DNA of 64,000 nt, taken from the NCBI RefSeq assembly GCF_005938385.1, contig NZ_VCRA01000003.1:186001-250000 (forward strand), in the 5' to 3' direction. The position numbers and the translations under genes were made by a program. The DNA comes from Paenibacillus mesophilus (GTDB lineage Bacteria; Bacillota; Bacilli; Paenibacillales; NBRC-103111). Below are positions 35,701 to 45,109 of this stretch, piece after piece. The notes below the pieces were generated by a model. It worked only from the letters and a program-made list of their open reading frames with translations. It did not search any database and was not told the DNA's origin. How positions within the stretch are numbered: position 1 is the stretch's first letter; the number at the start of each line of letters is the position of its first letter.

Positions 35701-35725
35701 ATGCTTTTGTCCCCTCCCTGTAGGT

Positions 35726-36742
35726 TTAAGCGAAACGGTTTCGAATGATTGCCTGCTCGTCCGCCTCGATTGTCGCCCGGCTCGCGGCAATAATGTCCCG
35801 GTGCTTAAACTGTCCCGGCTTGCCTTCCACCCGATCCAGGAAATCGCTGACGGCCGATGCGATCGCCGCATCCGGTTTCAAGAGAGTGCCGTACTGATCC
35901 GGCCCGTCTCCGCGCGTGATACGGACGTACGTCTTGTCTTTCCCTTCATCGGCGTCGTAGACGACTCCATATTCGGCATATCCTTCCGTTCCTGTAATAA
36001 CGATACGGCTAAATCGCCCGTCCTTGTTGTTTGCCGGGGTATGCCAGTCCGCATACAGCTGCGCCGACGTACCGTCTTCCATCACAACCTGCACGGAAGC
36101 GGCATCGTAAAAATCCGGGTACTCGGGCAAAATGCTTTTGGACATAACGCTCTGAGTCATTGCGATTTCTTTGCCGGTCAGCCAGCGCAGCAGATCCATA
36201 TCGTGTATGAGCAGATCGATCAGCACGCCGCCGTTCCGCTCTTTGGAGAAATGCCAAGCATCCCGCGAAGTCGGCACCAGCTTGTGGGGACTGCTTACAT
36301 AAATATGTACGAGCCCGCCGATAGCACCCGCTTCGATTTCCCGTTTCAGCGCAGTCAGCAAGCCCCAAAACCGCTTGGGCAGCATCAGACCGATCTGAAT
36401 TTTCCCCCGCTCTGCGACTGCTTCCAGACGCCGGAGACCCGACCGGTCCGTAACGGCCGGTTTATCTAGCAAAATATGCTGACCTCCCCGCTCGCACGCT
36501 TCGATCAGGTCGATCTTCTCGTTATTGACCGCCGACGATCCGACGATATGCACCGATGGCGTCAGCAGCTCTTCCATGCGCTCAACCAGCGGGATCTGAA
36601 ATCGCTCCGCATATTGCCGGGCCAGCTTCCAATCCTCGGCATCGTATATTCCGGCGCAAGTATGCCCCTTGTCCAGCATGTCTTTGATAAAGCTCTGAAT
36701 GTGCCCGTGCCGGCATCCGATAATCGCAAACCGATAGGACAT
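35726..36742 (-). CDS. Gfo/Idh/MocA family oxidoreductase 2
   Basis: This 338-residue protein belongs to the same superfamily but is distant from its neighbour. It starts MSYRFAIIGCRHGHIQSFI; the dinucleotide motif is GCRHGH rather than GxGxxG, EKP is LLDKPAVTD, and the C-terminal motif is KERNGGVLIDLLIHDMDLLRWLTG with the H-D-M-D-L active site. It probably acts on the same or a following sugar intermediate. The adjacent sugar regulator candidate is 209 bases away on the other strand. Confidence 0.92.
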   Translation of the reverse strand: MSYRFAIIGCRHGHIQSFIKDMLDKGHTCAGIYDAEDWKLARQYAERFQIPLVERMEELLTPSVHIVGSSAVNNEKIDLIEACERGGQHILLDKPAVTDRSGLRRLEAVAERGKIQIGLMLPKRFWGLLTALKREIEAGAIGGLVHIYVSSPHKLVPTSRDAWHFSKERNGGVLIDLLIHDMDLLRWLTGKEIAMTQSVMSKSILPEYPDFYDAASVQVVMEDGTSAQLYADWHTPANNKDGRFSRIVITGTEGYAEYGVVYDADEGKDKTYVRITRGDGPDQYGTLLKPDAAIASAVSDFLDRVEGKPGQFKHRDIIAASRATIEADEQAIIRNRFA

Positions 36743-36951
36743 GTGCCTTTGTCTCCTCTCGCTCCCGTCGAACGGATTGATGCTTTCGTACTACAGATTA
36801 TCAAAAAGGGGCGGTGCCGTATACGTAACCGGGATGACATTTTCATTGCTATCGACAACCAATTATTAATCGTTTCATGATGATTCATAACCTATTAACT
36901 ATATCCACCTTAGTACTGGCGTGATATGATGATGTAAACGGGGGTGGATCG

Positions 36952-39891
36952 ATGAACCGGCAAATGAGCGGATTTCAGTTCGAATTGGAGCAAGGCGGCT
37001 GGATGTGCGTCAGCCCGGTCGCCCCTCACACGTTCCGGATCAGGCTTAACGAAACCGGATTGTTTCCGGAACCGGCACTGATCCGTTACGGGGTAGTGCG
37101 ACATCCCGACAAGCGGTGTCCCTATACGACGGAACATGACGGGATAACGATTGCGGTCCGAACCGATACCGCGGAGCTTCTTATCGATCGGCAGAGCGGG
37201 CATTTCCGGTGGAATGCCCACAATGGAAGAGAGTGCGTTCGCACCGAGATGCCGCCGCGTTCCATGGGCGCAGACGGCTTCAGCATCGGCTTCGCCATGC
37301 TTTCCGGGGAAGCGATATACGGTTTGGGCGACGTTGCGCCCGATGGGATCGAACGGACAGGTCAGAAGGTGGATATGTGGGTATCCGGAACCAACTTTCA
37401 TTCGCCGATTCCGTTCGTCATGAGCAGCCGCGGGTGGGCGGTTCTGATGAATACTTCGTGGAAACATTCCATCGACATCGGCAGCGGCGATAGCGGGCGG
37501 ATTTGCATCGACGGACCGGAAGGCGAGCTGGATTTTTATCTGTTTCACGGAAACGGTTATGCCGAGCTGATGAACCGGTATACCGATATAGCCGGCAAAC
37601 CGCGCCTGCTGCCGATCTGGGCCTACGGCCTGCACTATTTTTGCAGTGTAGAGGCCGGCGGGCGGCAAATCGTGGAGGACGCGCTGAAGTTTCGTCAAGA
37701 AGGCATTCCGTGCGATCTGATCGGTTTGTCCGACGGTTGGATGGCCGCGGATCACGACGATTCCGGAAACAGAACATGGGACTTCCGGCGCTTCGTCATA
37801 TCGTCCAACCGTCATGAATCGTCCGCCTTCATCGATACGCTGCATCGCCACGGCTTCAAGCTCAGCCTTATGATTGCATGCGACTATGATCTGTCCGCCT
37901 ATGAGGAACGGCTCGCAGGCAGTGAATTGCCCGCTGTCGGCGATGAAACGGAACGAGCGTGGTTCGACCAATTGCGTACGTTCGTGGACGAAGGTGTCGA
38001 CGCTTTCAAAATCCCGAGTGCCGCTCAAACCGTTCCGCATCCGGACCGGAGCTGGGCGAACGGCATGTCGGATAACGAGCTTCATAATTTGTACCCCATA
38101 TTGCTCGGCAAGCAAATGCAGGAAGGCTACCGCAAACAGACCGGAAAAAGGCCGATGATTCATACGGTTGTCGGTTATACGGGCATGCAGCAATTTACCG
38201 CTACCGAATGCGGAAAGTACGGCTTACGGTCGACGGCTGTCATTTCCGCGCTGAATTCGGGCTTATCCGGCCACGCGCATACGGCGATTCATATGCATGT
38301 AGACGAGCCGGAAGGGATCCATGCCGGGTTTCTCATGCCTTGGTCGCAAAATAACTCCGGGAGACATTTCCGTCACCCCTGTTTTCTCGAAGAAAAACAG
38401 CGCGGCTTATTCCGCATGTACGCCCGTCTGCGCTACCGGCTGCTGCCTTATTTGTATTCCGCCGCACATACGGCGGCGCTTACGGGTATGCCGATCGCCC
38501 GGGCTATGCCGCTCTCGTTTCCCGATGACGAACAGTGCAGGGCTTTGTGCGATCAATATATGCTTGGCGATTATTTGCTCGTGGCCGTCTTTACCGATCG
38601 TGTCTACCTGCCGGCGGGCTGCTGGATCGATTATTGGACGGGCGAACGTCATGAAGGACCTGCTACAATCGCCTACCGGATTCCGGAGCATGCGGGAGGG
38701 CCACTGTTCGTCAAAGCCGGAGCGATCATTCCAATGAGACCGGATATGGACTACATCGATCCGACCGGCGCGGAACGAATTACGCTCCACGTTTACCCGA
38801 ATGAATCCAGCGAAACTGTAATGTATGAAGATGACGGCGTATCGTTCCGATACGAAGAAGGATTCACCGCCCAAACACGCATGCATTGCGATGAGGCCGA
38901 AGATCGGATCATGGTACGCATATGGCGGCGGAGAGGAACATACGAAGGAATGCCGGAGCATCGCAGCTACGAAGTGATCGTGCATCTCGGAAACAAACCG
39001 GCGGCCATCCGTCTCAATGGGCAGCGGTGCCCGGAACAAACGCCTTCCTCCGTTAGAAGAAATCCTCAAGCCGGTTGGAAATACGATCGCCTGGCAAATA
39101 CGGTCCGGGTGTATGCCGAAGAACCGGCGTCGGAGCTCGAGCCGGTGTTGATCGAACTTTCCCTGCGCTCCATGGAGCAGGAACAACAGGATGCTCATAG
39201 TATAGAGAACCCTGGACTGCCGTCACGAGCAAAGTCAGCGGCGGAACAATCGCGGGACGACTTTACGCAATGGCTCCACATCGCACTCGACACTTGTGTC
39301 CTTGCCGAAGTCGAAGCTGCTTTGAACGTTTGGTGGAGCCGTAAATTGGAAGCAGCCTCCTCGTCCGTCGACAATTGGCGTGTCCACCTGCTGGACGGCT
39401 GCCTGCTTCTCGTCCGCCACGCTGAACGGCGCGGGTGGAGCTTGGGCGACGGATTCGGCGCGGATCTGGCCAACCCGCTTTCCTATGCGGATACGCAAAC
39501 TGCGGAACAAGGACTGGCGCTCTTGAGAAAATTGGCCGGGGAAGTCATAGCAGCGGCGAAAAGGACGGTCGAGTCCGTCCGGCACCCGATCATTCGCGAG
39601 ACCGTCGCCCACGTGCAGCGGGAGCTGCACAAGAAGCTGTCGCTGCAGGAGCTCGCAGACCGGTCCGGCATTCATCCCGTCTATTTGAGCCGCTTGTTCA
39701 AGAAGGAGATCGGCCTCCCTTTCTCCGATTATGTGCTTCAGCAGCGAATGGAACGGTCCAAAGCGCTGCTCGAATCCGGCATGAAAGTATATGAGGCCGC
39801 CTCCTTGAGTGGGTTTCAGGATGCGAGCCATTTCTCGCGCGTATACAGCCAATATTGGGGACGGGCTCCGGTTAGTTTCCGGAGGAAATGA
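36952..39891 (+). CDS. GH31-like domain fused to an AraC-type DNA-binding domain
   Basis: This 979-residue protein combines a GH31 (alpha-glucosidase/xylosidase) fold, about residues 1-735, with a helical linker (745-875) and an AraC double helix-turn-helix at 878-979 (LQELADRSGIHPVYLSRLFKK and EAASLSGFQDASHFSRVYSQ). GH31 landmarks: FVMSSRGWAVLMN, NRYTDIAGKPRLLPIWAYGL, LSDGWM (D261), LRYRLLPYLYSAA, LCDQYMLGDYLLVA and YEDDG. The nucleophile motif FK-T-D-F-G-E reads F352-K-I-P-S-A-A: the Asp is Pro355. The acid/base region WSHDIGG reads IHMHVDEP. So hydrolysis looks lost and the fold likely senses sugar. No signal peptide: it is cytoplasmic. The ATG follows GGGGGTGG. It is divergent from the oxidoreductase pair, its likely target. 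Confidence 0.88.
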   Translation: MNRQMSGFQFELEQGGWMCVSPVAPHTFRIRLNETGLFPEPALIRYGVVRHPDKRCPYTTEHDGITIAVRTDTAELLIDRQSGHFRWNAHNGRECVRTEMPPRSMGADGFSIGFAMLSGEAIYGLGDVAPDGIERTGQKVDMWVSGTNFHSPIPFVMSSRGWAVLMNTSWKHSIDIGSGDSGRICIDGPEGELDFYLFHGNGYAELMNRYTDIAGKPRLLPIWAYGLHYFCSVEAGGRQIVEDALKFRQEGIPCDLIGLSDGWMAADHDDSGNRTWDFRRFVISSNRHESSAFIDTLHRHGFKLSLMIACDYDLSAYEERLAGSELPAVGDETERAWFDQLRTFVDEGVDAFKIPSAAQTVPHPDRSWANGMSDNELHNLYPILLGKQMQEGYRKQTGKRPMIHTVVGYTGMQQFTATECGKYGLRSTAVISALNSGLSGHAHTAIHMHVDEPEGIHAGFLMPWSQNNSGRHFRHPCFLEEKQRGLFRMYARLRYRLLPYLYSAAHTAALTGMPIARAMPLSFPDDEQCRALCDQYMLGDYLLVAVFTDRVYLPAGCWIDYWTGERHEGPATIAYRIPEHAGGPLFVKAGAIIPMRPDMDYIDPTGAERITLHVYPNESSETVMYEDDGVSFRYEEGFTAQTRMHCDEAEDRIMVRIWRRRGTYEGMPEHRSYEVIVHLGNKPAAIRLNGQRCPEQTPSSVRRNPQAGWKYDRLANTVRVYAEEPASELEPVLIELSLRSMEQEQQDAHSIENPGLPSRAKSAAEQSRDDFTQWLHIALDTCVLAEVEAALNVWWSRKLEAASSSVDNWRVHLLDGCLLLVRHAERRGWSLGDGFGADLANPLSYADTQTAEQGLALLRKLAGEVIAAAKRTVESVRHPIIRETVAHVQRELHKKLSLQELADRSGIHPVYLSRLFKKEIGLPFSDYVLQQRMERSKALLESGMKVYEAASLSGFQDASHFSRVYSQYWGRAPVSFRRK

Positions 39892-39910
39892 AAGTGTCTT
39901 TTATAGCAAT

Positions 39911-40294
39911 CTATGAATCGTATGCGACATCAAATTCGATTATATTTTTGTCCAAATCAAGAATGTAGATCTGGGCAAACCCCGCAACGCTATGCGGTCT
40001 CGCTTCATAAGATACACCTGCTTTTTCAAGCCATTCAATCGTGGTTTTATAGCTTTTAACCCAGATTGCAAAATGTCCGTCTACGGAATCTATCTCACCG
40101 TTACGTAAAGTTTCGCCATTCGGATGTTCCAATAAATGAAGTTGATGATTCCCGACCGCATACCAGATTCCTTTGGACTTAAATGGCGGCCGTTCGATTT
40201 CTTGAAAGCGGAGTACTTCCGAGTAGAATCTTCTTGCTCGTTCCAAGTCTCTGACCGCTATGCTTACATGATGGAGGCGTTCAAACTCGATCAT
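39911..40294 (-). CDS. VOC (glyoxalase/dioxygenase) superfamily protein
   Basis: This 127-residue protein is a single-domain vicinal-oxygen-chelate protein with paired beta-alpha-beta modules. Potential metal ligands are H9 (LHHVSIAVRD), the HLLEHPNG histidines, H74 (DGHFAIWV) and the glutamate in IIEFDVAYD. Such proteins include glyoxalase I, fosfomycin-resistance and dioxygenase relatives; no specific activity can be read. The ATG follows AAGGAGAG. It is convergent with the GH31-AraC gene, 20 bases apart. Confidence 0.85.
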   Translation of the reverse strand: MIEFERLHHVSIAVRDLERARRFYSEVLRFQEIERPPFKSKGIWYAVGNHQLHLLEHPNGETLRNGEIDSVDGHFAIWVKSYKTTIEWLEKAGVSYEARPHSVAGFAQIYILDLDKNIIEFDVAYDS

Positions 40295-40342
40295 TTTTCA
40301 TCTCTCCTTATTAGATTAATCATTAAATTTAAATAACTGCAA

Positions 40343-40379
40343 ACATAAAAGCCCAATAAATCAATAAGATTTATCGGGC
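40343..40379 (-). terminator. Intrinsic terminator region upstream of VOC start and downstream of unit edge
   Basis: On the minus strand GCCCGATAAATC-TTATT-GATTTATTGGGC is followed by TTTTATGTTT. It follows spo0A (stop at 40463) on that strand and precedes the VOC gene. Confidence 0.75.
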
Positions 40380-40462
40380 GAGATGAGAACCGTTAGTCGG
40401 CTACGAAGCAAGATTGTCAGCTTGGATTACTGATGAGAACGTAATCCTTACTCCTTACCCTT

Positions 40463-41260
40463 TCACGACACTTTATGCTCAATCCGCAGCTTGTCCGCCA
40501 CCATCGCGATAAACTCGCTATTTGTCGGCTTCGATTTGCTAATATTAATCGTATAGCCGAACAAGTGGCTGATGCTGTCGATGTTGCCGCGCGTCCAGGC
40601 GACTTCGATCGCGTGGCGGATAGCGCGCTCGACACGGCTCGGGGTCGTTTTGTATTTATCGGCAATGGCCGGATAGAGCGTTTTCGTAATGGCTCCGAGT
40701 ATTTCGATGTTGTTGTACACCATCGTGATCGCTTCGCGCAAATACTGGTATCCTTTAATGTGCGCGGGAACCCCGATCTCATGAATGATGCTCGTAATGT
40801 TCGCGTCGAGATTGCGGCCCTTCGTGATCGGAACGACGTTCGGCTTCGACGAGACGTGAGACGTCATCGGGCTCGTATTCGTCACGAGCTGCCGGATCCG
40901 GTTCGTCAAAATTTCCATATCGAAAGGTTTTAATATGTAATAGGAGGCGCCCAATTGAACCGCTTTCTGGGTGATGTTCTCTTGACCGAATGCAGTAAGC
41001 ATAATGATCTTGGGCTGCGGATTCAAATTCATCTCACGGAGCTTCTCCAGAACGCCGAGTCCGTCGAGATGCGGCATGATGATATCGAGAATGAGTACGT
41101 CCGGCGCTTTATTGTTGTGCTCGATATATGACAGCACTTCGTTACCGTTGTATGCGACGCCGGCCACCACCATATCGTCTTGCTCGGAGATAAATTCGGA
41201 AAGCAGGTTAGTAAATTCCCGGTTGTCATCGGCCAATAACACTTCGATCTTTTGCAACAT
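40463..41260 (-). CDS. spo0A: Sporulation transcription factor Spo0A
   Basis: This 265-residue response regulator is the master switch of sporulation. The receiver domain has acidic D11/D12, phospho-acceptor D59 ([13 protein letters not shown]) and K111 (YILKPF). The C-terminal DNA-binding domain carries the conserved [19 protein letters not shown] recognition region and the [26 protein letters not shown] end. Two adjacent ATG codons (41263, 41260) and a TTG follow GGAGG; I use 41260 as best spaced. A sigma-H-type promoter and two perfect 0A boxes lie just upstream. Neighbours spoIVB, recN and argR are in the B. subtilis order. Confidence 0.96.
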   Translation of the reverse strand: MLQKIEVLLADDNREFTNLLSEFISEQDDMVVAGVAYNGNEVLSYIEHNNKAPDVLILDIIMPHLDGLGVLEKLREMNLNPQPKIIMLTAFGQENITQKAVQLGASYYILKPFDMEILTNRIRQLVTNTSPMTSHVSSKPNVVPITKGRNLDANITSIIHEIGVPAHIKGYQYLREAITMVYNNIEILGAITKTLYPAIADKYKTTPSRVERAIRHAIEVAWTRGNIDSISHLFGYTINISKSKPTNSEFIAMVADKLRIEHKVS

Positions 41261-41314
41261 CATATCCTCCTTCAATTGTTGTAAAATGTGATGGTTTAGT
41301 TCCACTATTAAAAT

Positions 41315-41343
41315 ATTTTCGACAAGGCCGATCATTTTCCTTC
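41315..41343 (-). promoter_or_regulatory. Candidate sigma-H promoter of spo0A
   Basis: On the minus strand GAAGGAAAA (41335-41343) is a full match to the sigma-H -35 pattern RNAGGAWWW. After 11 bases GTCGAAAAT (41315-41323) matches the -10 pattern RNNGAATWW at 8 of 9. The start of spo0A lies about 55 bases downstream. It corresponds to the Ps promoter known in B. subtilis. Confidence 0.7.
41318..41324. promoter_or_regulatory. 0A box overlapping the spo0A -10 element
   Basis: TTCGACA is an exact match to the Spo0A-binding consensus (reverse of TGTCGAA). It overlaps the sigma-H -10 region, a position suited to control by Spo0A~P. Confidence 0.7.
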
Positions 41344-41350
41344 TGTCGAA
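41344..41350. promoter_or_regulatory. 0A box upstream of the spo0A promoter
   Basis: TGTCGAA is an exact 0A box. It touches the -35 element of the sigma-H promoter and is inverted relative to the box at 41318. Confidence 0.7.
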
Positions 41351-41429
41351 AAAGTTTTTTCTTTTATTTTTTTAGAAAATCATCTATAATAAAATTTTCC
41401 CTTATTTTCTCGTAAGAATCGACAAAAAA

Positions 41430-41469
41430 TGAAAATCTTAAGGCCCTTATCCGGCCTTAAGATTTTTTT
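41430..41469 (-). terminator. Intrinsic terminator overlapping the end of spoIVB
   Basis: AATCTTAAGGCC and GGCCTTAAGATT form a perfect 12-bp stem whose loop holds the spoIVB TAA. On the minus strand it is followed by TTCATTTTTT. Confidence 0.85.
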
Positions 41470-42775
41470 GCGCATTCGGGTTAATGACGACGCCCGCGTC
41501 CTGAAGCATCCACTCGATAAAGCAGCCGTACCCGGATGTCGGATCGTTTACGAAGACGTGTGTTACCGCGCCGATCATTTTACCGTTCTGGATAATCGGG
41601 CTTCCGCTCATCCCTTGAACGATGCCTCCCGTCTTTTCAAGCAGGCGGGGATCGGTAATTTTGATGACCATTCCTTTCGTTGCCGGGAACTCCTGCTTGG
41701 ACACATGGGTAACCTCGATATCGAATTTCTCCACTTTTTGCCCCGAAACGACGGTGTATATTTGCGCCGGACCTTCTTTGACTTCCTCGGCGAAGGCGAC
41801 TGGAATAGCTTCCTTGCTTAGGCTATGTTCGGGTGAAGCGAACATTTTGCCGAAAATGCCGAATGCCGTGTTTTTCTCGATATTGCCGAGCACTTTGCTT
41901 TCGTTGAAAAAGTTGGCCCGCTTTTCTCCCGGTTCGCCGTTCTGGCTTTTCGCGATCGAGGTTACGTTGGAGTGGACGATTTGACCTTCCCCGACAGATA
42001 TCGGCGTTTGAGTATCCATGTCCGTAATGACGTGACCTAATGCTCCATATACGCCTTGATCGGGCGCATAAAACGTCAGCGTTCCTACGCCGGCGGCGGA
42101 ATCGCGGATGTAAAGGCCGAGTCGGTACGCTTTATCGAACGTGTCGTAGGCCGGCTTGATTTCCGCACGGATGTCTTGATCGTTGCGGCGTATTTTGAGC
42201 GCGAGCGATTTGGATTGCTCTCCCGCTTTCTTGACGATATCCGCCACCTTCGACACGTCGTTAATATACGTTCCGTCGATTTCCTTGATCAAATCCCCTA
42301 CTTGCAGCTTGGCTTCTTCGCCGGGAGACACTTTCTTGTTGTCGGCTATGGTTACGAGGTGGTGACCCACGATCATGATGCCGTCCGACTTGATTTTGAC
42401 GCCGATCGTTTGTCCGCCGGGAATCACTTTCAGATCGGGCATTACGTTCACTTTGACCGTCTTTAACGGAATTTTGCCGAACAGCCGAAGCTGCAGCTCC
42501 GTTTCGCCGCTTTGCGCCGATTCCAATGAGATCGGCTTGTTCAGATCGACTTGAAACGAATGCCGGGAATTGCCATTCACCTTGACGACGTTCGGATCGA
42601 CCGTCACTTGCGCATGCACGGGCATCGACAAATGAAGCTCCTTGCCTTGACCCGTAAATAATCTTAACTCGTTAGGAAATGATGCGAAGCTTTGAAAAGG
42701 AGTGGAAATACAACCTAAACAAACGAAGAAGACGAGAATAAGACCCATCAATCTTTTTCTTTTGCCGGTGGTCAA
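41447..42775 (-). CDS. spoIVB: SpoIVB serine peptidase (S55 family)
   Basis: This 442-residue protease is secreted from the forespore and triggers pro-sigma-K processing in the mother cell. It has an N-terminal membrane/signal helix (about 8-28), a PDZ domain (about 118-205, GVKIKSDGIMIVGH and LQVGDLIKEIDGTYINDV) and the S55 peptidase domain with H248 (GALGHVITD) and S390 (QGMSGSPII). The TTG start at 42775 is the only plausible one: AAAGGAG lies 11 bases upstream and an in-frame stop blocks earlier starts. It is downstream of recN and upstream of spo0A, the order of B. subtilis. Confidence 0.95.
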   Translation of the reverse strand: MTTGKRKRLMGLILVFFVCLGCISTPFQSFASFPNELRLFTGQGKELHLSMPVHAQVTVDPNVVKVNGNSRHSFQVDLNKPISLESAQSGETELQLRLFGKIPLKTVKVNVMPDLKVIPGGQTIGVKIKSDGIMIVGHHLVTIADNKKVSPGEEAKLQVGDLIKEIDGTYINDVSKVADIVKKAGEQSKSLALKIRRNDQDIRAEIKPAYDTFDKAYRLGLYIRDSAAGVGTLTFYAPDQGVYGALGHVITDMDTQTPISVGEGQIVHSNVTSIAKSQNGEPGEKRANFFNESKVLGNIEKNTAFGIFGKMFASPEHSLSKEAIPVAFAEEVKEGPAQIYTVVSGQKVEKFDIEVTHVSKQEFPATKGMVIKITDPRLLEKTGGIVQGMSGSPIIQNGKMIGAVTHVFVNDPTSGYGCFIEWMLQDAGVVINPNAQKNLKAG

Positions 42776-42898
42776 CTCGGGTCACGCTCCTTTACGCTTA
42801 GCTGCCTGACTGGGCGGTTTCGCCGTTCGCGTACCTATAAGGTAACCGTGCCCCAACTGTTTTATAACTGAAAATGATGCCACCGTTTGCGGTTATAT

Positions 42899-44617
42899 TC
42901 ATGCATTGGTGTTCATTTTCTTTTCATCCGCCAGTGCGATCATCTCCCGGGCGTGATTCATCGTCGTTTCCGTCACTTCTACTCCGCCAAGCATCCGGGC
43001 CAGCTCCCGTACCCGGTCGACATCGCGCACATCCTCAACCGAGGTGAACGTCCGATCCCCTTGAACCGTCTTCTGGATCAAATAATGCGAGTCGGCCATA
43101 CAAGCGACCTGCGGCAAATGCGTGATCGAGAACACTTGGCAATAACGCGACAGCTCGGACATTTTCTCGGCGATCGCCTGTGCCGCACGACCGCTTACGC
43201 CCGTGTCGACTTCGTCGAAAACGAGCACCGGTATCCGATCCACGCGGGCAAAAATCGATTTCATCGCCAGCATAATACGCGACATTTCACCACCCGAGGC
43301 GATTTTCGCCAAAGGCCGCAGCGGTTCGCCCGGATTGGGCGAAATGAGAAATTCGGCTTCGTCCAATCCGTTTCGCGACAAATAGACCGAATCCCCGGCA
43401 TCCAAGTCGTCGTACCTGCGAAAACTGACGTCGAAACGGGTCCGTTCCATATGTAGAGCCTTCAGCTCGGCCTCAATGCCGCCGGCCAATTGTTTGGCCG
43501 CATCTTGCCGCAGCTTCGACAGCTTCGATCCGACGGTAAGCAATATTTCCTTCTCGCGTTCGGTATCCCGCTCGATCCGCTTGATCGTTTCATCTTTATT
43601 CTCGATTAGCAGAAGCTCCTGCTGAATCCGCTCGGCGTAAGCGATCATTTCCCCTACATCATCGCCGTATTTGCGCCGAAGCGTTGCGATTAGACTAAGC
43701 CGGTCTTCGATTTCCTCGAGCCTTGCCGGATTGAACTCGATTCCGTCACGGTAATCGCGCAGCTGGAATGCCGCATCCTCCAATTGGTAATAAGCCGACT
43801 GCATCTGCTCGAGCAGAGGATTCAGCACCGCCGAATCGACACCCGCCACATCGCCGACTTTCTGAACCGCCTTCGCAATCGCCGTTAACCCTTTGGAGCC
43901 GTATAAAACGTCGTATGAGTCCGCCACGTTCTGAAACAGCTTCTCCGCATTAGATAGTTTGCGCTTTTCTTCCAATAACGATTCATCTTCCCCGATTTTT
44001 AACTTAGCCGCCCCGATTTCCTCGATTTGGAACCGGTACAAGTCCGCCATCTGCAGCGCTTGCTTGCTCGATTCCTCCAGATGACGCAGTTCTTTTCTAA
44101 GCGCAGAATACCGGTCATACGACTGCTCGTACTGCGAACGCACGGGAACAATCCGCTCCGAATCGAACAAATCGAGCCAATGCAGATGGGCTTCGGTTTT
44201 CATCAGCGACTGGTGCTCATGCTGACCGTGGATGTTGACGAGCCATTCGCCCACTTCGCGGAGCATCGTCATATTGACAAGCTGGCCGTTGATCCGGCTC
44301 GTGCTTTTCCCTTGTGCGGTCACTTCCCGGCGAATGATCAGATGCTCATCGGCAGCCGTATCGATGCCGATCTTGGCCAGCACCTCGTATACCGGATGCC
44401 CTTGCTGGATATCGAACTGCGCTTCGATCTCCGCCTTCTCGCAGCCGTAACGAACCAGCTCCGCCGATCCGCGCCCTCCGGCGATCAGACTGAGCGCGTC
44501 GATGATAATCGATTTCCCCGCACCCGTTTCCCCGGTCAATACCGAAAAACCGTTCCGGAACGAAACGGTTATATGCTCAATAACAGCCAAGTTGCGAATC
44601 GTTAACTCCGTAATCAT
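42899..44617 (-). CDS. recN: DNA repair protein RecN
   Basis: This 572-residue SMC-like ATPase acts early in double-strand break repair. Walker A is GETGAGKS (residues 29-36); a long coiled-coil middle (about 150-370) follows; the ABC signature region is LAKIASGGEMSRIMLAMK and Walker B is VLVFDEVDTGVSGRAAQAI. Normal family length. The ATG follows GGGAGGGG. It ends 124 bases before spoIVB. Confidence 0.95.
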   Translation of the reverse strand: MITELTIRNLAVIEHITVSFRNGFSVLTGETGAGKSIIIDALSLIAGGRGSAELVRYGCEKAEIEAQFDIQQGHPVYEVLAKIGIDTAADEHLIIRREVTAQGKSTSRINGQLVNMTMLREVGEWLVNIHGQHEHQSLMKTEAHLHWLDLFDSERIVPVRSQYEQSYDRYSALRKELRHLEESSKQALQMADLYRFQIEEIGAAKLKIGEDESLLEEKRKLSNAEKLFQNVADSYDVLYGSKGLTAIAKAVQKVGDVAGVDSAVLNPLLEQMQSAYYQLEDAAFQLRDYRDGIEFNPARLEEIEDRLSLIATLRRKYGDDVGEMIAYAERIQQELLLIENKDETIKRIERDTEREKEILLTVGSKLSKLRQDAAKQLAGGIEAELKALHMERTRFDVSFRRYDDLDAGDSVYLSRNGLDEAEFLISPNPGEPLRPLAKIASGGEMSRIMLAMKSIFARVDRIPVLVFDEVDTGVSGRAAQAIAEKMSELSRYCQVFSITHLPQVACMADSHYLIQKTVQGDRTFTSVEDVRDVDRVRELARMLGGVEVTETTMNHAREMIALADEKKMNTNA

Positions 44618-44646
44618 GATTTACCCCTCCCGCCGGTATGCGTGCT

Positions 44647-45096
44647 TTATCCGAGCATCTCCAGAAATCGCTTGACGACATCGGCACTTTGCTTCTTCGT
44701 ACGGCAAATGATCAAGATCGTATCATCGCCGCATATCGTCCCCATAATTTCACTCCATTCCAGACTGTCGATCAACGATCCGAGCGTATTCGCCGTACCG
44801 GGCATGCATTTCATGACAACCAGATTATCCGTGTAATCGATATGCACGAAATGATCGGCTAACGCCCTCTTGAGTCTTGGCAGCGGATTCAACTTCTGCT
44901 CCGCCGGCATCGAATATTTGTACCGGCCGTCTTCGAGCGGCACTTTTATCAGATGCATTTCTTTAATGTCGCGGGAAATCGTGGCTTGTGTTACATGAAA
45001 CCCGGCTCCCCGCATTTCTTCCACGAGTACGTCCTGCGTTTCGATTTCTTTTGTCGTAATAATTTCCCTGATCTTAAAGTGACGCTGGGCTTTCAT
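44647..45096 (-). CDS. argR: Arginine repressor ArgR/AhrC
   Basis: This 149-residue protein has the N-terminal winged helix ([41 protein letters not shown], given in part) with the ATISRDI recognition helix. The C-terminal hexamerisation domain carries the arginine-binding [12 protein letters not shown]. It represses arginine synthesis and activates catabolism in bacilli. The ATG follows AGGGAGG. It lies between tlyA and recN, as B. subtilis ahrC. Confidence 0.95.
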   Translation of the reverse strand: MKAQRHFKIREIITTKEIETQDVLVEEMRGAGFHVTQATISRDIKEMHLIKVPLEDGRYKYSMPAEQKLNPLPRLKRALADHFVHIDYTDNLVVMKCMPGTANTLGSLIDSLEWSEIMGTICGDDTILIICRTKKQSADVVKRFLEMLG

Positions 45097-45109
45097 GCAG
45101 AACCTCCCT

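Noticed and set aside
36910-38193. A 427-codon minus-strand frame inside the GH31-AraC gene
   Set aside because: It is the complement shadow of the fusion gene, has no ribosome site and no family resemblance.
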